Below are positions 34,895-44,305 of a DNA stretch of 64,000 bases, one piece after another. Source of the stretch: Mesorhizobium sp. AR02 (GTDB lineage Bacteria; Pseudomonadota; Alphaproteobacteria; Rhizobiales; Rhizobiaceae); assembly GCF_024746835.1 (NCBI RefSeq), contig NZ_CP080530.1, positions 558,001-622,000 on the forward strand, given 5' to 3'. Position numbers and translations under genes: made by a program. Under the pieces are notes generated by a model, which was given only the letters and a program-made list of their open reading frames with translations, ran no database searches and was not told the origin of the DNA. Each line of letters opens with the position of its first letter. Within the stretch, counting starts at the first letter, position 1.

Positions 34895-36133
34895 TCAGCC
34901 TTTACTGCCAACTACGGTCGGGGTCGGCTTGCGCCGGATCGTGCGATAGCCAAGGAGAGCGATAGCCGTTTGCACTAGAGCCAAGCCGGCAATCAACAGC
35001 GTCAGCGTGTCGTATCCCAGCTGGACTGAGACGAGCCCGGCGGCGAAGGGGAAGAAATACAGTCCAAGAAAATAGGAAAGGCTGAAGATGATCTGCACCA
35101 AAGTCCGGGACTGCGGCGCAGTCACGCGGATGGCTTCTGCCTGCATCAGGGGATAGGATAGCCCATAAGTTATGCCGGTCGCCAGCGATGCCATTGCGTA
35201 AATGACGGGGTGGCCCGGGGAGTAGTGAAAGCCGAGAAGCGAAACAACCATCCCGCCCAGGAGTAGCGGCAAGGTGCGGTCGGCCGCACTGCGGGTTACG
35301 CGCGGACCAATTGCAAATCTGGAGCCGACTACTCCTATGGCCCAAAAGCCAAAGAATATTTCGTACGGAAGACCTGATTTATTCGCAAATATAGCCTGGA
35401 AGTTTATCAAACTAGTGTAAATGCTTGCGGACAACAATACAAGAACAAAAAACAGAGCAGATTTGCTGAAGAGGAGATCGAAAAGGTCGCGCGCAATCGA
35501 GGCGTTATTCGGAATACCGGCTTCGCGGATGTTCGCCGCACGTTGCGCTGCCCACGATGACAACGCTGACCCTGCCGTCGCCGCGAGCATTGCCAGAATG
35601 AACATATCCAGCGTGCCCAAGCCGGCGTACCGGGTAAGGAGGCTGCTCAGCAGCGGTCCGCAGGTTAACCCTAAGGTGGCGAATGCAGAGTAGGCCATGA
35701 AGCTCGATGGCCGGTCTGCATCGCTTGAGAGGGCGGAAATGCATATCGAGCCCATAGTGAAGTGCAGCGCCCATCCGCCTGATTGCAGCATGTAGCTGAG
35801 GAAGTAGGGGAATGTCGCGCGAACCCCCGACAATTCGTTCAAGAGTATGGTCGCGCAGGCTGCTGCACAGAGAAGCCCGCCGATGGGTGCGAGCCTCCGC
35901 ACACTAAACTGGCGTATCAGCGTAGGACTGATCAAAACTATTAATATAGCGACCGCCATGCCTGCTGCTGAGATCGAACCAAAAAATATCTCGTCGCGCC
36001 CAACCGACAACAGGTAGACTGGAAGCAGCGCAAAAACGCCCATCGCGAAGGAAATCAGAGATCGTTCAGCAATGAACATGCGCCTGTACCACAAAAGGCG
36101 CGTATTAGTGATCGAGATGCTGCGAGCGTTCAT
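34895..36133 (-). CDS. MFS transporter
   Basis: A 412-residue major facilitator with about twelve hydrophobic spans in two sets of six. A basic cytosolic N-terminus precedes the first helix (ISFAMGVFALLPVYLL). The loop between helices 6 and 7 (WAAQRAANIREAGIPNN, about residues 195-211) is basic and polar. No substrate can be assigned. It precedes the interrupted oxidoreductase, and the amino-acid dehydrogenase genes lie 2 kb further on beyond IS5-B, so export or import linked to that pathway is possible. Confidence 0.82.
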   Translation of the reverse strand: MNARSISITNTRLLWYRRMFIAERSLISFAMGVFALLPVYLLSVGRDEIFFGSISAAGMAVAILIVLISPTLIRQFSVRRLAPIGGLLCAAACATILLNELSGVRATFPYFLSYMLQSGGWALHFTMGSICISALSSDADRPSSFMAYSAFATLGLTCGPLLSSLLTRYAGLGTLDMFILAMLAATAGSALSSWAAQRAANIREAGIPNNASIARDLFDLLFSKSALFFVLVLLSASIYTSLINFQAIFANKSGLPYEIFFGFWAIGVVGSRFAIGPRVTRSAADRTLPLLLGGMVVSLLGFHYSPGHPVIYAMASLATGITYGLSYPLMQAEAIRVTAPQSRTLVQIIFSLSYFLGLYFFPFAAGLVSVQLGYDTLTLLIAGLALVQTAIALLGYRTIRRKPTPTVVGSKG

Positions 36134-36577
36134 TTTGTTATGCCATGAAAATGTACTTTGCGTCGGTTAGGACGAAGATAAATTATGTACCCAAATATGA
36201 TTCGCGTTTTTGGTGCGACCATTGTCATGGTCGAAGGAATACGTTGCCTTAGATCGAGAGCCTGAAGCATTGCGGTCCTTCGCCTGTTCATCGTGTCTAC
36301 CCGTGACACGAGTTATGGCCGGCAGCTGTTGCCCGCCCGGCAACGAAGGCTCTCAAGAGTCATGCCAGCTTGCTTGATTGAGCTGAAGAAGGAACTTTGT
36401 GGTTGCTTTTCAGTCGATTAGCCCGAAGCAAAGCAAGAGATCGACTGAAAATGGCCATATCGCGAACTCGACAAACCCGACAAAAGATGTCGGATGGCGT
36501 TGTTGAGACTGCTCCGCTCTGACCTCGCCGGTGAGCCACGAACATCGTGCTGTGTCCAAATGGAGCCCGGAGTTGAG
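36134..36577. other. Non-coding region upstream of the MFS gene
   Basis: About 440 bases without a convincing gene. It includes the MFS promoter, and an inverted repeat with 12-base arms (TTTTCAGTCGAT at 36407-36418 and its complement at 36440-36451, 21-base loop). The region ends at the IS66-family element. Confidence 0.5.
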
Positions 36578-36622
36578 GTAATTACCCACCCCCTAGCCCC
36601 CTCGATGCGGCCCGGTGCGTCG

Positions 36623-37054
36623 TCACTCGTCGTCGATGTCCGGGTACTGCGGGGGAGCCTTGCCGATCTTGCTAACGATCCTCGGGTAATTGGCATCGGG
36701 CTGCGCCTGCCCTGTTCCAATAACTTCAACGCGGAAGCGCCACTCGTCACCGTAGTCGTACAAGAAGGTCATTGCCGAGCCCGCCTTCTGGAAGGCTGTG
36801 GTGACGCGCGTGCCCTTCACGCTGCGAGAACCGCTCCCCTCTATGTCGGCGAAGAGTTCGAACCGCTGGGGCGAGTCGAACAGCTTTCCCGTCAGCTTTG
36901 AATAAAAGCCGTAGGCGTGGTCCATGTCGAAGCCGAATGCCGCTACCATGGCTTCGGCCAGATCCGCTAGCGTGCTCGAACTCGACACCTCGATGTCCCG
37001 ATAAAGCCGCGCCCGAAGAGAGGCTCGGAAGATCAAGGTCGCGGGCTCGGTCAT
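36623..37054 (-). CDS. pRiA4b ORF-3-like protein, passenger in an IS66-family element
   Basis: A 143-residue protein from the ATG at 37054. The fold family is recognised by FRASLRARLYRDIEV at the start, FGFDMDHAYGFY near residue 42 and FLYDYGDEWRFRVEV near residue 97. The family's function is unknown. It follows the transposase stop by 8 bases and lies inside the element ends, so it moves with the IS. The longer frame to 37453 overlaps the transposase and is not real. Confidence 0.85.
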   Translation of the reverse strand: MTEPATLIFRASLRARLYRDIEVSSSSTLADLAEAMVAAFGFDMDHAYGFYSKLTGKLFDSPQRFELFADIEGSGSRSVKGTRVTTAFQKAGSAMTFLYDYGDEWRFRVEVIGTGQAQPDANYPRIVSKIGKAPPQYPDIDDE

Positions 37055-37062
37055 AGCGGATT

Positions 37063-38346
37063 TCAGGCGCTGACGGTTTGAAGGATGATTTTGAAGGGGT
37101 TCGTGCCTGGCGCGAGACGAGCCGTGTCGACGACGGTTCGAATGTCGGCTTCGCCCTGGGCGGCCCACATGGCGCGATAGCCGTTGGAGATCTTCCGTTG
37201 AACGACGGCGGGTCTTAGAGCCCGTTCGCAGGCGTTGTTCGTCGCGTCGACCATTCCTGGCCATTGGGCAAAGGTCAAAAGTTGATCGCGAGCTCGCCTG
37301 AACTTGTTTTGGATGTCGCGGGCCAGATCGCACGACGTTGTGGTGGCGAAGATATCGTCCAGACTTCGCTCCAGGGCGCGACGCTTGCCGGTGATGGTCG
37401 AGGCGGCGAAGGTTTCGATACCGTCGGCTAGGGCGAAGGCCCTTTGCAGCCAACGCTTGAGCCGTGAGGGCAGCATGTCCTCACTTGCCTCGTCCGCATA
37501 GGCGACGTCGCGGGCGAGATGCACCAGGCAGGTCTGATGCGCATTTGCGTGACCTTGTTGCGCGGCATAGCGATCGGAACACCAGACGTCGGGCCGATGG
37601 CCGTCCATCAGGGTCCGGACCACGACGGCGCCCCGCGTTGGGACCGCTTGATGAACAACCGCTTCGGCGCAGCGAAACACACAGTGGTAGGCGTTGCTTC
37701 CTTCGATCCGCACGCCGGTCTCATCGGAGGCGATGACCTTGGCCCGGCGCAACGCCGCGACGGCCTTGTCGCACTCGGCCGCGAACGCGCCCTGCGCACG
37801 GCGCAACATGTTCATCAGTCCGCCCTGGCTGATGGTGAGACCGAAAAGGTTCGCGAACGCGCCCTGCAGCCGCTCGTAGGACAGGGCCTGGAAAGTCTTG
37901 AGATAGGTCGCTACGGCGTGCACGCGTGGCCCGAAGGGCGTCCCCTTCGCCGCATCTGGCACAGCCGCGACGACCAGCGTGCCGCAGGACGGGCAACGGA
38001 CTGCCGGACGCCGATGGCGCTCAATCAAAGGCCTGATCGCGGGAAGCTCAATCTTGTCGTGCTCGCTGACGGTTTCGGCAGCAAGGTCGCTCGACAGGCT
38101 GGCGCGGCAGCAAAGGCATTGGTCGGGGTGATGATCGATGATGCGATCGGCATTCTCACTCATGGCGCGGCTGTGACCTTCATGACCCGCCTTGGCGCCG
38201 CCAGGCTTTGCCCTGTCCCGACGCGCCTTGCGATCGCTCGACGGTGGCTTGGACGACGTGCGTGATGTCTTCTCTGGCCGCTGCATCCGCAGCACCAGAT
38301 CGATCAACTCTTCCTTCGTCAGACGCTGCAAATCAGTGCGATCCAT
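37063..38346 (-). CDS. IS66-family transposase (TnpC-like)
   Basis: A 427-residue transposase. An N-terminal basic region with SSKPPSSDRKARRDR, a zinc-binding segment (CLCCRASL and CPSCGTLV) and the DDE domain follow in order: Asp in IASDETGVRIEG, Asp in VWCSDRYAAQQG and Glu in TNNACERALRP. The length matches stand-alone ISBst12-group enzymes. Confidence 0.92.
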   Translation of the reverse strand: MDRTDLQRLTKEELIDLVLRMQRPEKTSRTSSKPPSSDRKARRDRAKPGGAKAGHEGHSRAMSENADRIIDHHPDQCLCCRASLSSDLAAETVSEHDKIELPAIRPLIERHRRPAVRCPSCGTLVVAAVPDAAKGTPFGPRVHAVATYLKTFQALSYERLQGAFANLFGLTISQGGLMNMLRRAQGAFAAECDKAVAALRRAKVIASDETGVRIEGSNAYHCVFRCAEAVVHQAVPTRGAVVVRTLMDGHRPDVWCSDRYAAQQGHANAHQTCLVHLARDVAYADEASEDMLPSRLKRWLQRAFALADGIETFAASTITGKRRALERSLDDIFATTTSCDLARDIQNKFRRARDQLLTFAQWPGMVDATNNACERALRPAVVQRKISNGYRAMWAAQGEADIRTVVDTARLAPGTNPFKIILQTVSA

Positions 38347-38499
38347 ATCCCCATAGATTCAGGGATTCTTGCCCCTGACAAGGGCGTGGGTAATTACGGT
38401 CAATCAGCCATTCATCGTTTCAACCAAGCGGCCGCCAGCGTACAGCCTGCGTAGATCCACGGTTTGCCATGGTGCGCACAATACCGCACACGACCTCCG

Positions 38500-38880
38500 A
38501 AGCCCGGCTTAATTCCGGACAACGACAGATAATTCTGGACGGTACAGTGGAACCGGCTAGCTGCTGGTTGACCCTGGAGGGCGTCAGCACTGGATTGTTG
38601 GCGCAAGGCGAGGCTGGCGCCACGATCGCCGACAAGGGCTATGACGCCGACCACCTACACGAAAAGATCGCTGAAACCGGCCGAAATCGTCATCCCGCCG
38701 AAGCGCAACCGCAAGGTCCAGCGTCCCTACGACACTCACCTCTACAAAGAGCGCAATATCATCGAGCGCTTCTTCAACAAGCTCAAGCAATTCCGCCGTG
38801 TCGCAACTCGCTACGATAAGCTGCTGGCCAAACTTCATGGGCTTCGTTAAACTCGCCGCTATCGCTATCTGGCTCAGATA
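38500..38880 (+). pseudogene. IS5-family (IS427-like) transposase remnant
   Basis: The C-terminal half of an IS5-group transposase in two frames: ATIADKGYDADHLHEKIAE in one, and AEIVIPPKRNRKVQRPYD, then ERNIIERFFNKLKQFRRV with the catalytic Glu in another. The frameshift falls near 38680. No intact ends were found. The stretch from 38881 to 39110 has no recognisable gene. Confidence 0.75.
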
Positions 38881-39110
38881 GTTAAATCGTCACTACGGCC
38901 TAGCTCAAGGGCCCATGCTGGCGCATCCGTTGGCAGCGCCAATTCGCTATGGACGTCCCCCCCGCTTGTTCGAGAGATCGTGGGAACGACCATAGGTCTC
39001 ATTCGTCATGGCAGCGCAATGCCGATAGGCCGCCTCGGTCAAGAAGGTCGAGGTCGTAGTCGCGAGCGGGGGTCGTTGACCGCCCTCTCAAACCGCTTCA
39101 TCCGAAGCCT

Positions 39111-41030
39111 CTAATCGGGAACCACCTGCGGCACGGTACGGTAGTCACCGAGATCCGCCTCCTTCAACAACTTCCAATAATCGACCAGACGCCAAGGGCT
39201 GTTTGTTACGATTCGTCCTCGATCGTTGCGGAAAAAGGTGGACATGCCGGCATGGCTCCAGATCATCTGCTGGTGCATTTGTTGGATTTCCCGGTTGTAA
39301 CGTTCATATACATCTTGCCGGCATTCTACTTCGACAAGCTTATTCTCGCCCATCTGGCGCAGAACACTCAGCACGTAATCGATTTGGCTCTCGATTGTGA
39401 AGATGAAGCTGCCGCGATGGCCGTGCGCCGTATTGGGGCCGTAGAGCATGAAGAAATTCGGGAATCCCGCTACAACGGTGCCAAGGTACGCCTGACAGTC
39501 ATCATCGTTCCAGACCTCACGTACCGTCCGACTATTGCGTCCGATCACCTGAACCGGAAGTAGATAGCGTGTGGTATCGTAGCCCGAGGCGACGATGACA
39601 ACGTCTGCCCCATGCGTTTCACCATTAATCGCATGGATCGACCTGCCCTCAACACGCGCAGCAGCTTCGTCTACCAGGGTAACATGCGGCTTCAGTAGGG
39701 TTCTATACCAGCCGTTGTCTAGGAGCATCCGCTTGCCGAATGGCGGGTACGACGGTATGACCTTGGCGACAAGGTCAGGGCGCCCCGCCAGCTGTCCCTC
39801 GATGTATCGTGTGTAAGTCTCGCGGTCGCCGTCGTTGACCGCATTCACGGAACGGTCCGGATGCGGCCAAGCCGGATCCTTCTGCAGGGCCTCGTGCACT
39901 TCACTGTCGAAAATCCAACTCAGCCGGAGCCTGTACAGCCATTCGTAGTGTGGCACCTCGCGGAAGAAGAACTGCACCGGTTCCGGAACCGGCTTTTGAA
40001 ATTTCGGGAAGGGCGCTGCCCATTGGCGTGAGCGCTGGAAGATTGTCAAGGCACCCACCCGATCTGCGATGGCGGGAACAACCTGCATTGCCGAAGCCCC
40101 ATTACCAATCACGGCCACGCGTTTACCGTCGAGCGCGACTTCTGGATCCCATTCCGAGGTGTGTACCACCGGGCCGTCGAAGTCGCGCAGGCCCGAAACG
40201 TTCGGCCATTTCGGCGTGGTGAAGCCCCCCACGGCCGAGAGGACCACATTGGTCACGAGGGTTTCTTCCGTACCGTTGGGCAAGCGTAACCGGGAGTGCC
40301 AAGTTAGGCTCTCTTCGTCATAGCGGGTGACCAGGCACTCGGTGCCGTAGCGGATGGAGCTCTCGATCCCAAAGTCGCGGGCAACACGGTTGAAGTAGTT
40401 GTCGATTTCCTTTTGTAACGGGAAGAACTTGCTCCAGTCGCCACTGGCAAAAGTGTAGGAGTAGAGATGCCCGGGCGTGTCCACTCCGCAGCCAGGATAG
40501 TGATGTGAGTGCCAGACCCCGCCGGCGCTGTCTTGCTTTTCGATCTGGATGTAGGAGATGCCCAATTGACTTAACCGAATCGCGGCTGCGACACCGGACA
40601 TGCCCGCCCCGATGATGAGCACACGAAACCCCTCCGGCAAGGACACCGGATCCGGAATGGCGCCTGAATATCTCCGCAGCTTATGAAGCATCATTTCAGC
40701 GTATTCTGGCGGGATAGGCTCGGCCTCAGACACAGTTAGCATGCGGATCAACTCTTCTGCCGACAGGTCCTGCCTGGCGACTTGTGCGCCGCGGCGCCAA
40801 GAGATGATGGCGGCCAGTGCTGCATTGCGAATCTTCGTCTGCAATTCGTCCGCGAGCCCCCCTGAATCGTTGTCGCCCCAGCCACTCTTCACGGGAACAA
40901 ACGGCGGGTTGAGCCAGTACTCCTTTCCTGTGAACTGGTACAGAAGGAGTAGTAGGGTTGGGATATTGGCCGAAGGGAGCGCCTCGGCGATGCGTTGGCG
41001 GAACAGGTCGAGGTCCGCAGAGTGAGCCAT
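39111..41030 (-). CDS. Baeyer-Villiger-type flavin monooxygenase
   Basis: A 639-residue class B flavoprotein monooxygenase. An N-terminal extension of about 130 residues precedes the FAD motif GAGMSGVAAA (residues 141-150). The Baeyer-Villiger signature FDGPVVHTSEWD spans residues 284-295 and the NADPH motif GNGASAMQ begins at 309. Such enzymes insert oxygen next to a ketone to give esters or lactones. N-terminally extended forms include steroid and cyclic-ketone monooxygenases. The substrate is unknown. No related pathway gene is adjacent. Confidence 0.9.
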   Translation of the reverse strand: MAHSADLDLFRQRIAEALPSANIPTLLLLLYQFTGKEYWLNPPFVPVKSGWGDNDSGGLADELQTKIRNAALAAIISWRRGAQVARQDLSAEELIRMLTVSEAEPIPPEYAEMMLHKLRRYSGAIPDPVSLPEGFRVLIIGAGMSGVAAAIRLSQLGISYIQIEKQDSAGGVWHSHHYPGCGVDTPGHLYSYTFASGDWSKFFPLQKEIDNYFNRVARDFGIESSIRYGTECLVTRYDEESLTWHSRLRLPNGTEETLVTNVVLSAVGGFTTPKWPNVSGLRDFDGPVVHTSEWDPEVALDGKRVAVIGNGASAMQVVPAIADRVGALTIFQRSRQWAAPFPKFQKPVPEPVQFFFREVPHYEWLYRLRLSWIFDSEVHEALQKDPAWPHPDRSVNAVNDGDRETYTRYIEGQLAGRPDLVAKVIPSYPPFGKRMLLDNGWYRTLLKPHVTLVDEAAARVEGRSIHAINGETHGADVVIVASGYDTTRYLLPVQVIGRNSRTVREVWNDDDCQAYLGTVVAGFPNFFMLYGPNTAHGHRGSFIFTIESQIDYVLSVLRQMGENKLVEVECRQDVYERYNREIQQMHQQMIWSHAGMSTFFRNDRGRIVTNSPWRLVDYWKLLKEADLGDYRTVPQVVPD

Positions 41031-41942
41031 GATTTAGGTTCCTACTGTTGCATGTATCCGGATCCACCCGCCAGACGCTGCACTTCAATGCATGTTTCCT
41101 GCCTCGGCTTCGGCGTAGTTTCCGCTATCGGCAGCAGAGAAGCTTCGACAAGCGAGTTGCGGAATCTCTGATCCAAATCGCGCTTGAGCGCGTCGGCATC
41201 GATCACTTCTCCCACGCCCGCGCCAAGATTGCAGCGCCCGAAACCTGCGTCCTCGTGCCGGTAGCCGGGGCACGACAGCGGAATATGCGCCTGTGCTGCC
41301 TCGACCAGGCGCGAACAGCCAGTTACTTCTGCATCTGAAACGATCCGCTCCTTGATGATCGGAAGTTGGGCTCGGCAGAAACCATTGTGCTAGCATATCG
41401 ATATCTCCGCGCGATAAGTCGGTCCGTGGCGTGTCCTGCAAATGCTAGAAGCAATATGAGTGCCAAAGGAAGAACTCTTTCTAATACAACGAAATGGCTC
41501 AAACAGGCGGTCTCGCATGTCCAGCATTGTCGTACATCGGACAAGCCTAACGCGACATTGACCTACCGCAGTCAACGCACTCCGCGCCCAGGGCCCTGTT
41601 CGACGACGCCGATGTTGGCGGCGAGCGTCTGGACCGTGAACGAATCACGATTTTTGGGGCGCTGCAGCCTTGCGAGATAGGCCTGCTTGAAACTGTGGTT
41701 TTGTGGGGCTCCTAGCATCTGGCGATGCCGGCCGAGGCGCCGTATGTAAATCGGCAAAGCCGACAGAATTGTCGGATCACTCAAAGGCTGAGCGTGGTCG
41801 GACCCGCCTGTATGAATAACGCTGTCGGAACAGCTGCGATGATGCGAGCGCCTTCGCCGAACAACGAGTGGCGCACGATTGTGACCGTTTCTGGGTTTGT
41901 CGACCGTGAACAATGATCGGCGCTAGTGTCGCGTCGCGGTGA
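41031..41942. other. Region without a confident gene, possible degraded coding sequence
   Basis: On the minus strand a start-less frame of about 115 codons runs from about 41392 to a stop at 41042 (segments QAHIPLSCPGYRHEDAGF and EVIDADALKRDLDQRF). It has coding-like composition but I recognise no family; it may be the remains of a gene once upstream of the monooxygenase. From 41400 to 41940 I see only short frames with no protein character. Confidence 0.3.
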
Positions 41943-42600
41943 TTATGACTCTTCGAGAGATGGCGTGGGATAGGATTTTGCCATCTTCGCTCGGGCCTGC
42001 TGTGTGGAGAACATCCAGCGGATACGGGCGCCACTTTCGGTGCGGCGGCGTTCCCAGGTCCGAATCTCTGTTTCAAGGAGGTCGCGGCTAGCGATGCGGC
42101 GATCAAGACATTGGCGGCGCATGACGCCGATTTCGATCTCGACGATGTTGAGCCAACTGGCGTGCCTGGGTGTGTAGTGGAACTCCAGGCGTCGCAAGAT
42201 CCGACGCGCCTCGACTGCTGGAAAGGTCTGATAGACAGCGGAGGCCGTGTGGGTTGATAGGTTATCCATCACGACGCGGACCTTGTCGGCGCCGGGATAG
42301 TCCACGTCGACCAGGTCGCGCATGCAGACGGCGAAGTCCTCGTTGGCGCGCCGGTCGGTGACCTTGACCCTGCGCCACGACCGGTTGGCGTCGACCATGA
42401 CAAAGAGGTTGGCCGTGCCGTTACGTTTGTACTCGGAGTCGTAGCGGTATCGCTTTCCGGGTTTCGGCACGATGGGCACGCGCACCTCGCCGATGAGCTG
42501 GATCGGACTTTCATCGAAGCAGACCACCGGTCGCTTGGGATCATGCGGCTCGGCATAGAGATCGAGGAGATCCTCCATGCGGGCGATGTACTCCCCATCG
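41943..42600 (-). pseudogene. IS630-family transposase, 3' fragment
   Basis: About 215 codons of an IS630 transposase: VVCFDESPIQLIGEVR with the first Asp, KVRVVMDNLSTHTASAVY with the second, and HASWLNIVEIEIGVM with the Glu. The N-terminal DNA-binding region is missing. At about 42600 it joins an unrelated IS5-type fragment in a chimeric frame. Confidence 0.85.
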
Positions 42601-42775
42601 ATATTGGCGGCGCTCGATCTCATCGCCGATGGTTTTCTCGATGTCGGGAATGACGGTCGCCAGCGTGTGGCCGTCATAGGGATTGCCGGGCAAAGCCTTG
42701 GCATACAGCGCGACCTGGCCGCCCTTCGAGCGTTTCAGCGTGGTCGCGACAGAGACTTGACGCCTCCTGGTCATT
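42600..42775 (-). pseudogene. IS5-type transposase fragment
   Basis: About 50 codons reading VSVATTLKRSKGG and KALPGNPYDGHTLATVIPDI, close to the matching part of the transposase at 1190-2545 but not identical, so from a related element. It is joined to the IS630 fragment and abuts the 3' end of the methyltransferase gene. Confidence 0.75.
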
Positions 42776-42786
42776 TTTTTTTCTGT

Positions 42787-43866
42787 TTAATTCACCTTCT
42801 CTAACACGTGAATGTCTGAGCCGGCGTTGTCTGAGAGCACATCGATTGACACAAACCCCGCTCGGTGTGCACATTTTTTGAAAAACAACTCAGAAAAAGA
42901 AAACGAGTTCTTTAGATGAAGTCGATCACCACTTAACAGTATAATCTCTTTACCACCAAGGCAAAAGTCCATATCCCTTTTGACCATCGCAGTGTGTATG
43001 ACTTGCATGAATTGGTCGTCACCTCTTACATCCGACTCATACTCAAATGCCTCTGGCTCGAAATTAGCGTCGACCGGCAGCTCTGCCTTCATTCTATGGA
43101 AAACGTTTAGCTGAAATTCAGGATGCGCTTCATAGTAGGACTTCGCCACATCCCTCCTCAGATCTGAGCCAATTGAGATCGCAACCCAGCACCTCTTCGC
43201 ACTATTCGATATCTTCTTCAGCGTCTCGACGACCGCCTCCACGGGGGGCGTATCATTTATTCGGGCGGGAAGATTTCCAAATGTCCGGCCAAACATGACA
43301 ACAAATGCCGCTTCACCGTCGCAAAAATAGCGTCGCCCAGAGAATATATCGTCGCATATGAACTCGATTTTCAACCCCAAAGCGGACGGCAACTGCGCTA
43401 TGTCCCCGAGGAACTCTTTTGAACGGTCGACGAGCGTGCAACGTGAGGTTTCGCCGCGCAGACCTGCTACAAGGGGAAGCGTTTTCTGTTTGAAGGCTCG
43501 CACTGTTCCGGGCCCATACTCCAGAACCGACACCCCTTTACGACATCGTTCGTCCTGATGATACCATTGAACATAATCTCTCACTCTCTCGTGAAGTTTT
43601 TGGGTCAACTTGAGTTCAGCATCCACCATATTGGTCGTGCCAGTGACGAGCGCATTACTGATCCTCTGAGCTTCAGCCTTAGCCCATAACAATGCGCCAC
43701 TCATTGGATTGCCATCCCGGTCGACTCCAGTGTGGTGAGCGTATTGTTCAGGACCTAAGTCAGGCGCATATTTCTGCTGAAACAGCTGCAAACTCGTTTC
43801 AAGAAAGCTCAAACTGATCTCCTCTCGACCCTTTAGCGGCTCCTCGGATTTCCCCAGTTGGCTCAC
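42787..43866 (-). CDS. EgtD-like histidine-specific SAM methyltransferase family protein
   Basis: A 359-residue protein of the EgtD-like methyltransferase family. The SAM-binding motif is VSVLEYGPGTVRAF (about residues 113-126), followed by CTLVDRSKEFL and VVMFGRTFGNLP, the counterpart of the GSTIGNF-type segment in EgtD. EgtD trimethylates histidine in ergothioneine synthesis. No EgtB or other ergothioneine gene is adjacent, and the sequence looks divergent, so its acceptor is open. Base composition is clearly more AT-rich than the neighbours, a sign of recent transfer. IS fragments lie directly downstream. Confidence 0.75.
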   Translation of the reverse strand: MSQLGKSEEPLKGREEISLSFLETSLQLFQQKYAPDLGPEQYAHHTGVDRDGNPMSGALLWAKAEAQRISNALVTGTTNMVDAELKLTQKLHERVRDYVQWYHQDERCRKGVSVLEYGPGTVRAFKQKTLPLVAGLRGETSRCTLVDRSKEFLGDIAQLPSALGLKIEFICDDIFSGRRYFCDGEAAFVVMFGRTFGNLPARINDTPPVEAVVETLKKISNSAKRCWVAISIGSDLRRDVAKSYYEAHPEFQLNVFHRMKAELPVDANFEPEAFEYESDVRGDDQFMQVIHTAMVKRDMDFCLGGKEIILLSGDRLHLKNSFSFSELFFKKCAHRAGFVSIDVLSDNAGSDIHVLEKVN

Positions 43867-44013
43867 TTACCGCCGTAAACGAAGGTGGTGCGCGCAGTCC
43901 GCGTATGCCGTCACCGATCCCAGGAACCCGCCAAAGCGCGGCTCGCTCGTCAGAGCAGAAGCCCGGCGCAACCGCCAATAAGCACGTTGAGTCTGTTCAT
44001 TGGATATCTCCAT
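43867..44013 (-). pseudogene. Possible short coding remnant downstream of a FixK-like box
   Basis: Forty-eight codons from an ATG at 44013 (MEISNEQTQRAYWRLRR). A second overlapping ATG frame (MNRLNVLIGGCAGLLL) stops after 16 codons. A frameshifted small gene is possible. I recognise no family. It ends one base before the EgtD-like start. Confidence 0.25.
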
Positions 44014-44053
44014 GAACCCAGAGGAGAGGCTACAGGATTGGAAGGAGTAATCC

Positions 44054-44067
44054 TTGACGTAGATCAA
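44054..44067 (-). promoter_or_regulatory. FNR/FixK-type box
   Basis: TTGACGTAGATCAA matches the rhizobial anaerobox TTGAT-N4-ATCAA with one mismatch. It is about 40 bases before the ATG at 44013 and about 190 before the EgtD-like start on the same strand, so oxygen-responsive control of that gene is possible. Confidence 0.45.
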
Positions 44068-44305
44068 GGGCAACCCGAATTCCGGGACGGTGCACCGTCC
44101 GTTTTCGGCTATTCAGGAATCGCCCACCCGACAATCGGACGTGCCGAAGGAAAGCCGTTTACAATATATGCGTAAACGCAGGCGTATCGCATCTTACATC
44201 GACGGCGCCCAGAACGCCCGCCGCTGGTAACGAGCACATTTTAAGAGCGGCCGCACTGAGCCTGCCGGCCAGAACCAAGCCTGAATGGTCAACGCTGGCT
44301 CGCAC
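44068..44305. other. Non-coding gap between the two methyltransferase regions
   Basis: No convincing gene. A short run of purine-rich sequence and the FixK-like box lie at its left side. Frames on either strand lack coding character. Confidence 0.4.

Larger units (their letters stand above)
36578..38397 (-). mobile_element. IS66-family (ISBst12-like) element with passenger gene
   Basis: The ends GTAATTACCCAC (36578-36589) and GTGGGTAATTAC (38386-38397) form a 12-bp perfect inverted repeat. Inside are a stand-alone tnpC-type transposase without tnpA or tnpB, and downstream of it a pRiA4b ORF-3-like gene. No 8-bp target repeat is visible. Both genes and both ends are intact. Confidence 0.82.

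Noticed and set aside
36623..37453. 276-codon version of the pRiA4b ORF-3-like protein
   Set aside because: The first 133 codons overlap the IS66 transposase; family similarity begins at the ATG at 37054.
43885..44175. 96-codon plus-strand frame between the methyltransferases
   Set aside because: No protein character; lies across the FixK-like box.
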